From NCBI GenBank assembly GCA_032622095.1, contig CP136066.1:103375319-103439318 (forward strand): 64,000 nt of DNA. Direction: 5' to 3'. The stretch's first letter is position 1, and every line of letters begins with the position of its first letter. This DNA is from Siphonodentalium dalli (lineage: Eukaryota > Mollusca > Scaphopoda > Gadilida > Siphonodentaliidae). This document shows, piece by piece, positions 22,082-33,352 of the stretch. The notes below the pieces were generated by a model. The model saw nothing but the letters and a program-made list of their open reading frames with translations, searched no databases and was not told where the DNA came from. The position numbers were made by a program, and so were the translations under genes.

Positions 22082-25000
22082 TCATAATTTACCATTTACT
22101 CCCACCAGAACCTTTTCGCAAGCTGCAATTCCATTTTTATGGTCTCCCATCCCAGCCCAATTCAGTTTCTTGGCCAATTCATGGCTCACCAGCGCAGCCA
22201 TGATGTTTCTGACCACCGCTTCATCGTTCCGCCCACCGAGAACACTAAGTTGCACTATCTGAAATAATTCAAAAAGTGAAAAAATAATTAAGAATTTGTA
22301 AATGCTGCAAAGGGGGGGGGGAGGATGGGTGGTGTCATTGAACATTCTGACAAGAAGGCTCTAAAGATGGGCAGTACTCGGTATTTACCGTGCGGTATCG
22401 GTATCAGCTTAATACCGATTTACCGAACCGAATAAAAACTAAAAATACCGTATTTTCGGTCATGAAATTATTATGTGTTGCCAACGTATATGCGTGACCT
22501 TGTCACCGCGGCCATGCTATGCATGAATTGTATGACCGGTCAACCGTAAGCAACGAGAATCGGATAATTATGATAACTCAATGTAACAAGTCGGTACTAC
22601 ATGTATTAGTCTATTACAATGTTGTTACATCAAGGGCGCAGCTGCCCGAGGGCATCTTTGATCTTTACGACATATTCAATACCGCCCATCTCTAGAAGGC
22701 TCTTTTTTATCACTTTCAGGACACACCACCCTAGTTTTCTATTATTATAATAGTCTGGTATCATTTTAATACCAGTGTGAATTTTACACAAGCAAGTACA
22801 GTTTAAATGTTCTGCCTCCAGTAAGAAACAACGAGAGGTGGGCAACATATCCCATGTTTATGTCGAGAGTATGGCCCTGTGAATCGGAAATTTGGCAACC
22901 GAAACAAATCTTGAATTGAATCGGGGGTCCGATGTCGACATTGATATCGATTGGGACAAGCACTGGTCAAATAAAAATCATAGCTGAAAATTGGATAACC
23001 TTCTCATTATTGTTCTTAAAAGTTGAGATTTGTTTTAATATGAAAACAAATAACCAACCCAGAATTCAAACATTCTGCCGCTGACATCAACTCAACTTTA
23101 ATATTTTGAACGAAAATCAAAATTAGATATCACTTAATAGTAGAATAACATGTGATTTTCACGTCATGACTGGACGCCGACTATAATATGAATAACAAGC
23201 AGACGCAGATGGCGGTATCCCCCGTCGAAATGTGCAGTTGGGGAAGTGCATTATCAATAATGTTTGCGTTCTCTGTGTGTGCTAAAAAGAGGTGGGATTG
23301 TTGTATTTGGCTATGAAACTCTATCGAGGTAGGGAGTCAATGAGTGTATATAAGTCCATTGTGGGAACAAACGCACAATATATATATAAACATCGGAAAT
23401 AGGCCGATTGTGCCTCCAGTTATCGGAAATCGGTCCGATGGACTTTTTCATTATCGAAACATCACTAGTTAGATACATTAGAAACATTATAATGATTAGA
23501 GCATGTATTTAATATAGCATTGCAGAATTAAAAAGCCAAACTCACCAGGCCTTGTCCCAGTTCAGCATCCTCTCCCAGTCGTTTCTCTAATTCACAGAGA
23601 TCTTCATATGCCTTGACTGGGAGAGGAACTTTTTTGCTGTTATCTACATGTGTCTGTGAAGTTGTTGCTGTCGCATGGCGTTTCTGGCGTTGAAGAAGGA
23701 AGTCAAGTTTCATTGTATTGGCTGTGACCTCCTCCTTCAATTCCACGAGCAGAGTTAAGACTCTTCTTTCAAAAGCTGGAAATAGAATTTTAAAACAATG
23801 CAATGAGATTGGAAGAAAGTATTCTGCAATTAACTACTTTGTTTGTTGGCCGAACACCAAACAGGCCACATAGATCAAACAGACTGCAACTGTTACAAAC
23901 AAAAGTTTTAATGTGAAAATGAATATTATCAGGTGACATATCGGCAAATAGAGCCTTAACTCTCAGTATAATTAACATATAAATCCGAATCAAACATTAA
24001 CTCTTCCATGTGAAAAAAAACGAGGTGAAAGCGAAAATTACATATATGACTTTCTGTTTTAAAATGGCATTCTTGACTCAATTGTTTCTATTTGTAAAAA
24101 TTACTAAGTTGGGATGTTATATATCATTGGAGAGGTTTGGTTTTGTTTCTTCGACCTAACCCAAAATTTTGACACTGTAGCTTAATTATTTTGTCAAAAA
24201 GTTACAGTAAAGGGGCTTGTTTTGTGTAGATGAAACTAGAGGTGTGACGACTGTGTGTTATAGTGTTAGTTATAGCCATTCTGGATCATTTATATACAAA
24301 CAGCCCAAAGTGTGACACAGGCATGGCATGTGCCGGTTATTATTAACACAGTGACCAGTATGGAATATTCCACACAGAGCTATCACAACAATGACAGGCA
24401 GACATATGTACTTTTAAAGCCCTGACTGTCATCTCTGATTATTTCTTGTAAATGTCAGAACCAACTGATTTACTCTTTATTTATTACCTATCAGATATAT
24501 ATTATATATTAGAGTACAGTGAATGATTATTTAGTGATCTGAAAATCACCACTTTAATCATTTATTTATTTTGGCTCTATAGTATATAAAGTAGTCAACA
24601 TACCTGTAACTGACACTTTACTGGTAGGTGCCACAACTGGCACACATGGAGGTGGGGCCAAGACTTTTGGTATAGTTAGAATATTCTTTCTACGTTTTGG
24701 AGTAGGTACATCTACAATAAGGATCAGTCTTTTTAGAAATAAGAAATTGGTATTATAAGATATAATAAAAGGCCGTCCGGCCACAGTATCCCCCGAAAAA
24801 GTGGCTTCATTGGGGGCATCAGCTTTTCTGAAAAAACTAACGAGGACCCTAAATCTGATACTAAATTTCAGAACAATCCAACCAGTGTCCCCTGAAATGG
24901 TGGATAAACTATCATACCAAATTTGATTCAGATACGATCACACAAACTAAAGTTGCATCCGGAAACCAGAAATTAACAGGATTCTAAGTCGAAAAAGGGC

Positions 25001-28000
25001 CATAACTCTCTCAAAAATGGGCGGAGCAAACCCATATTCGAACGTGACCTGTATATAGGGCTGATAAACTCACATACCAAATTTGGTTCAGATATGATCG
25101 CACAAACTGAAGTTATCATCCAGAAACCAGAAAGCTGTTGCAGCTTTATTTGGCCGTTTTGGCCGGTTTGTTGGGTAAAGGGTTAAGTAACGAAAGTCGG
25201 CATTATGTCATACGTAATTAGCTCGATCGGCAAAAAATATTGGGTCGATAGAAAATTGATTGCAGTTAATTTCGGATGAATTACGGACAGTTACTGTTTT
25301 GGGGAATAAATATACATGTTGGTGGATGAACTACATCTATCCGTATCAATAACATTCCCATTGGAAACAGACAGTACTGTGAAATCGCTGCAAGTTCTTC
25401 GTAATAACATATATTAAGAACATAATAGACCGATTGTTCTAAGGTTTCTGTTCATTCCAATCCATGCTTTGTCATGCAGAACCGCAGCTGACATTGAATT
25501 TTATTCATATATAATGTGAATTGGATATCTTAAGTTCTAAACATAAGGTAATCAATTGAGTTCTGCATCTAGGGATCATGCACTGTGTAGAAAATTTATA
25601 TAGTGTGATACAGATTTCATATATATGTGGCGAATGATCACCATCACTGGTTGCGATCAAAGCACATAATTTGCATAATGCACGTCTATTCGGAATGGCA
25701 TACATAACATTACATACTATTATGGCTAACTTGTCAAACTTGTGCTTCAATTTTTGTGATTTCAGGTCATTCAGCGGACCGATTCGGTGTCGATCTCGAA
25801 TTGGTGCCCGATATCGACATCGAATCGAATCTCGAATATTCACAGGTCCAAATGAACATGCATGCACGTCATGAAAGGGTTAATTGGCTAATGTTTCCAT
25901 CGTACACAAACACTGCTATAGCTAACACAAATATAGACTCACAGTCATCTGATTCTTCCTCACTTGAAGTTAAACTTTCACTTGTTGTCACATACTTTTT
26001 GTTCACCTGTAAATATTGATGTTAGATTTATGGAATGACCAGTCTATTCGGTAACTGGAGAAGGCCCCATACGAAGACGGCCCCTCGTGAAAATGGCCCC
26101 AGAGAAATCGGCCCCCATGCAGTTATGTCCCTGGTCCCACCCTATTTAACCTGGTAACCCCATCTGAATAAATTTGAATCCCAGACACCAAAGAACCCTT
26201 CATACTAAATATCAGTAAAATAGACCTGATGGTCCTTGTGAAGGAAGCATATTAATAATTATTATGAAGGGAAACAGTCTTTCGCTTGGCCCTTACTTGA
26301 CCTGGTGACCCAATTTTAACAAATCTGAATTCCAGTCAATCAAGAACATTCCATGCTAGATAAGCCATTTGTACCTTTATACCAAATGTGAACCCATTGG
26401 CCCGATGGAATTTGAGAAGAAGTCGTTTTAAGACTTACTATGGTGGGAAAGAGTTATGGACCTAGCTTCGCAACTATTTGACCGAGTGACCTCATTTGAA
26501 CAAATCTGAATGTGAATCACCCAGGGAACATCCACACCAATTATGAACTCAATCGTTCCAAAGGATCTAGAGAAGATGTTCAAAGAATTGTTGATGGATG
26601 GACGGACAGACGACGGATGAGGAGTGATGACTATAGCTCCACCAGAGACTTCGTCTCAGGTGAGCTAAAAACAGGAGTTGTGCATCAAAGATGGCTGTTA
26701 TTGAGTTTTTTTTTTGCCCATAAGAGTTAATTTGTTCAACCGAGAAACACTACAAGTTGTCACATTAAAGGTACTCAATCCGATCAGAGGGTCCTATATT
26801 ACTATTCGAGTCGAGGAACCTACCAATCAACGCTCAGGGTGATCAGATATCGATATTTGAATTTTCGTTATTTCTATTCATTCTGGCCCAGAACACAGTC
26901 AAAATTGCGTTATTATTACCACTTGATTATAGAGTTATCCATCCTTGTCTGTTTGAATAGTGTTTTGGTGTACACATCTCAAGCAGATTATAAAGTTAAG
27001 GGCAATTATTAGTACTCATCTCGAGAAAATAACAAATTTAAAAAATCAATATCTTATAACTCTGAGCTTTGTTTGATGGGTTCCTCGACTCGAATAAAAT
27101 ATTGTTTACCCCCCAAAGCCAAAGAATTAGTAAAATAGGACCCTCTGATCGGATTGTTGTTGTTGTAATCTGTTGAGATGAGGACCCTCTGATCGGATTG
27201 AGTACCTCTAACTGTCATAAAAGGATAACAATAGACAAACTAAGGTTTGTAAAGCAGGTGAAAAAAACCAAACCTGGTTTTCAAACTTAATCAAGAAATT
27301 GTTATGAAAGAATTATAACAGATAAAACACTTGTTATTTTATCATATTATTAAATACCGTTTTCTTTCGTTTCAGTGGCAGCTCATTGTCTGTTTTTAAA
27401 TCAGTAGTCTTCAAAGCTAGCTTCGCTTTACTTTGCGCTTTCATATAAGTAACTGTAAAAATAATTGTTTTAAAGTAAATTGCGATGTTTTCACTGTTTC
27501 AAAATTGCTAAAATGTCAGAAAATTATAAAACATGTTGAGCCTTCTCTATGTTAAAACAAGAGCATCGCTAGGTGCTTCCAACTGTCTATTTTAACTATT
27601 TATCAATCACTCAATGACGGACACAAAATTCATCTGATGTATTTTCAACTTATAAGTTGTCACACAAAATTAACAGGTTCCCTGGTTCCCCAGAACAAAA
27701 GTTGACCTTTGTTGGACTAAGTATTATTTGGAGTGGGGTAAATTTTTGTTCTGCAGTAAAAATTCATTGGACGTAGCCCAGATTCATACTGGGCCCAGAT
27801 TCACAAGTTATTTTCATGAGACTAATCCACATACAAAATTTGAAAACAGTCAGATATATAAAACTAAAGCCTATTACATATACTGTTGACCATCTGGACA
27901 CTTTGAAAACTAAACACTGATATCAATAATTATCTAACAGTACTTATTTCATTTTTCAAAAATGAGTTCAGTATAACCAGGGTTTCCGCTATACCGACAG

Positions 28001-28681
28001 GGGGTCCCCTTGACGGCCCCGTTCCCGTCGCCAAGTTTTCCCCTCCTGCCATATCCCAGGACATACGGTACTGCATGTCTATAAAGGTATAAAGATGTTT
28101 AAAACTTCTGAATTTTGTTGGAATAGTACTAAGGAATTTTAAAAGGTGAATTTATTTTATATCTTGTGAGTGTACACACTCTAAACGCGTTGTTAGATTG
28201 AAACATGAAGTGATCGGAACTGACATCGCTAGAAGTTATGTCTTTGAGTCTGGTTAGTTACGTTGCGGTTAGTACCCGGTTATGTTATGCAAAAGAGCAG
28301 TATTTTAATCATACCTGTCATGTTTTATACCGCAAAATAAACTGTTCACTTTGTAATAGAGCGATAGAGAAATGTGGGAGTAGCCGCACCGGGCATCAAG
28401 GCATGTTACCCTTCCCCCTAGCGGAAACCCTGGTGTAACCCATTATTGTACAGTAATTTCAACATACCAGTTTTGGTCAGGATTCTTATTGAGCTGGTGC
28501 CAAATTCTTCATCAGGCTCCTCCTGTGCAACAACAGCTTGTGTTACCCGTCTGTCTGACCATCAAAGTGGTGGCCATTTAGTTTTGGACACCCCCACCAG
28601 CCACTTTATTGGAACTACATCCACCAAGTCATCGCCAAATTCTACCACTGCAAAGTGTGGCCTAAAATCAATATGTGGAGA
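22082..28681 (-). CDS. Multi-exon DUF4806-family gene with an in-frame stop
   Basis: Six minus-strand exons have good splice signals and matching phases: 28681(or 28661)-28468, 27452-27358, 26006-25943, 24711-24604, 23775-23546 and 22258-22082. Exon 1 encodes FAVVEFGDDLVDVVPIKWL and KWPPL, the N-terminal block I associate with DUF4806 proteins. Middle exons give a Lys/Arg and Ser/Glu-rich linker (LPLKRKK, SSEEESDD, PTPKRRK) with nuclear-signal character. Exons 5-6 give the DUF4806 core (ERRVLTLLVELKEEV, LPVKAYEDLCELEKRL, VLGG, RNIMAALVSHELAKKLNWAG). Function of the family is unknown. Exon 1 has an in-frame TGA after WPPL while the frame stays open on both sides, so this copy may be a pseudogene or nonsense allele. 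The exon with the start codon was not found. The last exon may end at its TGA (22082) or splice on at G|GTAAAT near 22092. Confidence 0.72.
22315..22545. repeat. TACCG-rich inverted repeat segment in intron
   Basis: CGGTATTTACCG, CGGTATCGGTATC, ATACCGATTTACCG and TACCGTATTTTCGG cluster at 22378-22460, a foldback-type repeat next to a short poly-G run (22311-22321). It lies in the last intron of the DUF4806-like gene. Confidence 0.5.
22920..23460. repeat. Diverged foldback segment (ATCGGNNATCGG motifs)
   Basis: GGGGTCCGATGTCGACATTGATATCGATTGGGAC near 22924 and ATCGGAAATAGGCCGAT...ATCGGAAATCGGTCCGAT near 23391-23440 suggest the two ends of an inverted-repeat element of about 520 bp. The ends are approximate. 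Confidence 0.4.
24800..25190. repeat. Dispersed repeat fragment ending at GTTGGGTAAAGGG-TTAA
   Basis: Contains a duplicated phrase (CATACCAAATTTG(A/G)TTCAGATA with CACAAACT(A/G)AAGTT, twice, ~170 bp apart). It ends GGCCGGTTTGTTGGGTAAAGGG followed by TTAA, the same right end as the nested element at 33641-34019. Intronic in the DUF4806-like gene. Confidence 0.55.
25860..25880. repeat. Orphan TTAA element end
   Basis: CGTCATGAAAGGGTTAA is the complement of the CCCTTTCATGACG end seen at 15610. I could not identify a matching left end. It sits 60 bp from an exon of the DUF4806-like gene. Confidence 0.4.
26040..26670 (-). repeat. Dispersed repeat TTTAGCTCACCTGAG, complementary copy
   Basis: Ends GTCTCAGGTGAGCTAAAA at about 26670. 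It includes the complement of the TCCGTC-rich motif (GGATGGACGGACAGACG) and the GTGATGACTATAGCTCCACC block that appears inverted at 20480. Intronic in the DUF4806-like gene. Confidence 0.55.
26769..27207. mobile_element. TTAA-flanked miniature element AGGTACTCAATCC, copy 2
   Basis: Left TTAA at 26765-26768; the right flank is CTAA, one base decayed. The ends and inverted arms match 14309-14786. It sits in the intron between exons 2 and 3 of the DUF4806-like gene. Confidence 0.85.
27977..28434. mobile_element. hAT-like miniature element (CAGGGTTTCCGCTA ends)
   Basis: CAGGGTTTCCGCTA near 27978 is matched by TAGCGGAAACCCTG ending near 28434. The flanks GTATAAC and GTGTAAC are near-identical, consistent with the 7-8-bp duplication of hAT elements. 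It lies in the first recognised intron of the DUF4806-like gene. Confidence 0.75.
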
Positions 28682-28920
28682 CTGTTAAGATTCAGATTAT
28701 TCAGCAGGTCATTACAGATTTTCACCAAAAAAAATAGAATTGTAATTGCACACATTCAAAGGGTTTCCACAATGGTTGCTTTGAGCGGAGGTAACCAAAT
28801 TACAGACCTACATATAGAAGTGGAACTTCTGAGTATTTACTCAAAATAATCAAGTTTCAAGATAATGTCACAAATGTCATGACAATAAAATATGCAGGAG
28901 ATGATATATGTCAAAATACT

Positions 28921-29445
28921 ACTGAGACAAAAAGTACATGTCCAAATGTCCCTGGATTGATACCAGCGACTGGGACTTCCAAAATGGCCATCCCAGCCCA
29001 CAAAGCAGTTTATACACTCCGCACCAGTACCAATAAAGATGTTACCAGGTAGATAATGGAATATGTACCATTTGAATCAATGATACCAAGACACCACAAA
29101 TATATCAATGTAATAGTAGTATATGAAAACTTCAAGCGGAAAATGGCAGCTAAACCAATCACTGAGACAAAAAGTACATGTCCAAATGTCCCTGGATTGA
29201 TACCAGCGACTGGGACTTCCAAAATGGCCATCCCAGCCCACAAGGCAGTTTATACACTCCGCACCAGTACCAATAAAGATGTTACCAGGTAGATAATGGA
29301 ATATGTACCATTTGAATCAATGATACCAAGACACCACAAATATATCAATGTAATAGCAGAATATGAAAACTGCAAGCAGAAAATGGAAGCTAAACAAATC
29401 ACTGAGACAGTAGATAATGGAATATGTATCATTTGAATCAATGAA
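28921..29445. repeat. 240-bp tandem repeat, two full copies plus partial third
   Basis: ACTGAGACAAAAAGTACATG occurs at 28921 and 29161, exactly 240 bp apart with very few differences. A partial third copy starts at 29401 (ACTGAGACAG then GTAGATAATGGAATATG). The near-identity implies a recent duplication. No coding role recognised. Confidence 0.92.
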
Positions 29446-30877
29446 CATAACATACATCGGACAGACAAAAAAGTCAACATTTCCAGATAAACAAAGATGA
29501 ATAACTCTAACTCTAGAACGGAAAACCTGAACAAAATGATTAAATACTCCATTAAATGTCTTCACAGTATAATCCAGTGCATTTATGGTTTCACCTCAAA
29601 TTTATTGCAACACAAAGTTTCTCAGTAGGAATAAGTACATTGACCCATTACAAACAACATACTAAAAATAAAAAACAACCTTTATTTCACAAGGCCATAT
29701 TCATTTTGTAGTGTACATGTACATCATCCTGATAACAGAACAGACAACCATTCCCAGATATTTTGAGTAGTTTTCAAATTATGTGCCTACAAAGTTGGGA
29801 GTTTATCTAAGTTCATAGCCTCAATTTCTCCAAAAAAAATTTAATCCATTTTTATGGTCTTGTATATTAAAAATTAAAGAAAAATGAAGAGAGTTATTGT
29901 TGTTTTAGTAATTGCATCTCTGGGTTGTGCACAAACAATTATTTCTCTCTATGCATATGATTGAGAGGACAAATAATTTTGAAGACTCAAAAAATCTGGA
30001 AAAGGTTTTCTGTTCTGTAATCATGGTTGTGTACTCTACATAATGGATATATAAATGGAAAACCCTGTGAAATCAGTTTTTCATAAACATTTTTGAAATG
30101 TCATAAATTGAGAATTTTTACCAAATTTTGACAAATTTATTTCACAAAATTCATCAATTTCGCCTTTCTTGATTCTTTTTGATTTTTAGTATGTTATTTG
30201 TAATGGGTAATAGTACTTAGAAACTTTGTGTTGCAATTAGTTTGAGGTGAAACCATAAATACACTGGACTATAAATGCACTAGACTAGTAGTGAACATCC
30301 ATACTAAATTTATTTGAGATCTGAGCACTATTGCTATGACATGAACAAACAAACGGATGGACTGTTTTGCATCTGTCCGTCATCCATCTGATGTACACTA
30401 AATAATTAAAACTAAACATAAGTTACATGTTATTATGATATTTAGGTGGAAAGACAGAGTACACATGTATGAAAACCCTGGTGGGTGTGTTACTCATAAA
30501 TGAGTCCCACTTTGAGGGCTACTAATTTTGGTTAATGCTTCAGGAAGATACAAGTGAATTTCCCATTTAACTGAACCTAGTAAGCATTCCAACTGTAGAG
30601 GCAGAATTGTAAAAATACACCATTATTGATATTATTAAACCTACAATATGCCCATCCAGGTGTTGGAAATGGATAAAGCTTTATGGAATATGTAAGCTAT
30701 TCAGGTAGTACAATATGTGAAAAAAAAGTAAGTAATTCTGAAAGTTTGACTCAATACTGAGTTACATGTCAACCAGGGTTTTGATGAATTTGCACTCTGT
30801 CCATCACCAGATTCATAATAAAGGGAACTCCGATTCAAAATACCACTGAGAGAAAAAGATATTGCAATCTAAAATCA
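29446..30877. other. No gene recognised
   Basis: AT-rich DNA between the transposase ORF and the 240-bp repeat. There is an inverted pair: AGTGCATTTATGGTTTCACCTCAAA near 29576 against TTTGAGGTGAAACCATAAAT near 30242. This defines a ~690-bp palindrome-ended segment, possibly another miniature element. Confidence 0.5.
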
Positions 30878-32935
30878 TCATAAATTGGTGTCAACAAAAG
30901 GCAATGCAATAAAATAATTGTGATGTGGGAGCAGGACACATTTGGCTTGCACTTCAGAAACATTTGTAATTCGAAAAGTTGAATTGAGATCTCTAACTTT
31001 GAATATCTGCAAGTAATCAGATTTAACTGGATTATCAAAAAAACTTTCCTTCGACTTGAAATATCGATAAGCCAAAAGTATTTCATCGCCTAGCTTTAAG
31101 ATGTTAAATAATTGACAGACTTTGTCTCCAATCAGAAAATTTTGGTCCTTTTGACAGACATAGATCTTAATCTTATTAAAGTACAAAGATCGGTATTGCT
31201 GATAATCACCTATAACAAATCCATTGGGCAATGGCCATTCAGAGTGTTGGCAAGATGGATATTTGACTGATTGGACAAAATTAGCAGGATATTCAGATAT
31301 TCTTCTAATTACCTGAGATAGAGCATTTGAAGGTTTGCGGATCATGTGTTTCAAAGTTTGAAGAAAACTTTCAAATGGGAATGCAGAAATATTATCCAGA
31401 GGTCCAAATCTAACAGCTTCGGCAGCTAAATGTACCAGTGCATGTACATTATAAACCAAGTTTTGTCTGCCATATATTACCTCAAAATTTGATACGAATG
31501 TGACCAATAGGTCATGAGCATATTGATTCAATCTTTGGTTCAGTGAATCACTGAGTAAAATCCTCATAGCAACAGATAGGGTCATAAAGTTATTAAACAT
31601 GTCTTTATTTAGCTTATTATGAAGTGAAACTGGTCCCGTATACAACAAAAACTGGCGAAATTCAGTTGCTTTCCAGCGATCTAAATGCACCAGTGATCGT
31701 GGTCTCCGGGAAAAATCTGTTGGGAAATACATATTGAAAACTGACAACTTATCCGATATTTCTTTGATAACATTTGGACCTAGTCTAAAATTTAGAGGGC
31801 CACTTGTCCATAACTTTAACAACTTCCTCATTACTCCAAGACAAACCAAATGCATGTAATCAATAGGAAAGCTTGATATCATTCCAATTCCAGTTCCTTC
31901 CAAGGGGGATGGACCTTTGTGGTATGTGCCATAGCCTAACTCATCAAATTCAACATCAGTTCTTAGGGGAGCATTAGTTTCAGGATATATTACTTTGTTC
32001 TGCCATTCTCCTTTTTGGGTACACTTATCACAGCCGCTATATGCAGAAAAGGGCATAACATTTTTCACATATGATTTGGCTGGGACATCACATATAATGG
32101 ATGTACACAAAATAGAGAATTCCATGCCATCAACATTAAGGCCTTCATCCTTTAAATGTATATATTCATCATTAAATTGCTTCAGATATAATACGACATC
32201 ATCTGGTTTTTTAACACCATAATAAATTCCAACAATGAAAGGCTTTCCATCACCAAAATTTGTGACTCTGGCAAGGATTGGCCAAAACTGATGGTTTGTA
32301 CTCTTGAAGAGTGGAAGTCCATCAATACTAAGTTGTAAGGATATTGAGTTCAAATTCAGAGCTGCAGTTGCATGATTCATTATGTAAGATGTCAGACCTG
32401 ACGAAATACCAAAGTGATGATATTCTCCACCACAGATATTTTGAATGTTGTAAACAGTCCTAGTCTTCAAGAGTGTCCTTGGGTCCTTTGGCAGATATGG
32501 GAAAAACAATCTTAAAATTTGGAGCAACCCCGCCAAAGCAACCAAAGATACTTTGAATTGTGTTGCCCAACATGCAAGTTTCTCAGCTAAGTTCAGTTCA
32601 GGTTCTGTGTCAGTATCACTGGGAGTTGTATTATCTGAATCAATGCTTGAATGATCCACATAATCATTAAAATCATCATTAATGCCTGTTGTAGCATCAG
32701 TATCAGTTGACAAATTACTATCAGAAGAAAAAGCATTATCTGCCGTATTATCAACTGCGATGACATTATTAGAAATTTCCATATCTAGTGGTTGTGTATC
32801 ATGACTATCCCGCTCAGAAACAATATCAGTAATATCATTTTCTGACCCTTCTATTTCCTTGATATGCGTTTCAACATTTGTTTTTATTTTCCTTCTCACA
32901 GTCCAGTATGAAGTTTGTTTTGAGGATTCATCCAT
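30878..32935 (-). CDS. Tnp2/CACTA-like transposase, 685 codons
   Basis: A single uninterrupted frame, by far the longest here. Residues 1-30 are basic (VRRKIKTNVETHIKE), 31-113 are acidic and Ser/Asp/Thr-rich, and the conserved core follows. Motifs I recognise from the metazoan Tnp2-like (En/Spm, CACTA-type) family are LPKDPRTLLKT (148-158), SIDGLPLFKS (203-212, D205), FWPIL (217-221), CDVPAKSYVKN (282-292, D283), GCDKC (301-305), FPIDYMHLVCLGVMRKLL (356-373), RWKATEFRQFLLYTGP (420-435), YNVHALVHL (495-503) and FPFESFLQTLK (519-529, E522). D205, D283 and E522 are candidate catalytic acids by analogy to the DDE fold. The start is the first ATG of the frame, preceded by AT-rich DNA. No termini immediately around the ORF were identified; the only convincing outer ends are those at 12120 and 49820. 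The DUF4806-like gene lies downstream on the same strand. Confidence 0.85.
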   Translation of the reverse strand: MDESSKQTSYWTVRRKIKTNVETHIKEIEGSENDITDIVSERDSHDTQPLDMEISNNVIAVDNTADNAFSSDSNLSTDTDATTGINDDFNDYVDHSSIDSDNTTPSDTDTEPELNLAEKLACWATQFKVSLVALAGLLQILRLFFPYLPKDPRTLLKTRTVYNIQNICGGEYHHFGISSGLTSYIMNHATAALNLNSISLQLSIDGLPLFKSTNHQFWPILARVTNFGDGKPFIVGIYYGVKKPDDVVLYLKQFNDEYIHLKDEGLNVDGMEFSILCTSIICDVPAKSYVKNVMPFSAYSGCDKCTQKGEWQNKVIYPETNAPLRTDVEFDELGYGTYHKGPSPLEGTGIGMISSFPIDYMHLVCLGVMRKLLKLWTSGPLNFRLGPNVIKEISDKLSVFNMYFPTDFSRRPRSLVHLDRWKATEFRQFLLYTGPVSLHNKLNKDMFNNFMTLSVAMRILLSDSLNQRLNQYAHDLLVTFVSNFEVIYGRQNLVYNVHALVHLAAEAVRFGPLDNISAFPFESFLQTLKHMIRKPSNALSQVIRRISEYPANFVQSVKYPSCQHSEWPLPNGFVIGDYQQYRSLYFNKIKIYVCQKDQNFLIGDKVCQLFNILKLGDEILLAYRYFKSKESFFDNPVKSDYLQIFKVRDLNSTFRITNVSEVQAKCVLLPHHNYFIALPFVDTNL

Positions 32936-33018
32936 GTTTCAGTTTTATCTTATATATATTTTATATCCCCTGTATATATGTTAAATTTGTAAGTTTGGCA
33001 TATATTTGAATACTCAAA

Positions 33019-33113
33019 TTACGTTTTAGCGCTCTGCTCATCCATTTGATTTATAGAAATTAGAATAGACTCTGCAGTGGTAGTGATAGACTGGTCAACT
33101 GGTTTCTGTAAAC
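33019..33113 (-). CDS. Possible terminal exon, unrecognised
   Basis: On the minus strand, TTTTTATTTTTAG|GTTTACAG is a good acceptor at 33114/33113. It is followed by 30 open codons (LQKPVDQSITTTAES...) ending in TAA at 33021-33019. No similarity recognised, and no upstream exon found. It could be the 3' exon of another minus-strand gene or chance. Confidence 0.25.
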
Positions 33114-33352
33114 CTAAAAATAAAAAGAATAAAAAATGTGTTAATCCAACAACCAACAATATAAGTTCTATATTTTCAGACTGACAAAATATTATGAGAA
33201 GTTACACCAAATCAGCATAGGCTACTGATGCACATTAAGCTCGTAATTAGTGCACTAATTCAGATTGTTTGGCCTTGGCAATCCGCTATGGCAACCCTTT
33301 GTCATCGCCCAGCTTGCTTCAACAATTTGCTTTGGCAATGCTGATTGCTGTA

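Noticed and set aside
25505-25867. 120-codon minus-strand frame in an intron of the DUF4806-like gene
   Set aside because: No recognisable domain, and it lies between two in-phase exons with good splice signals; best read as intron.
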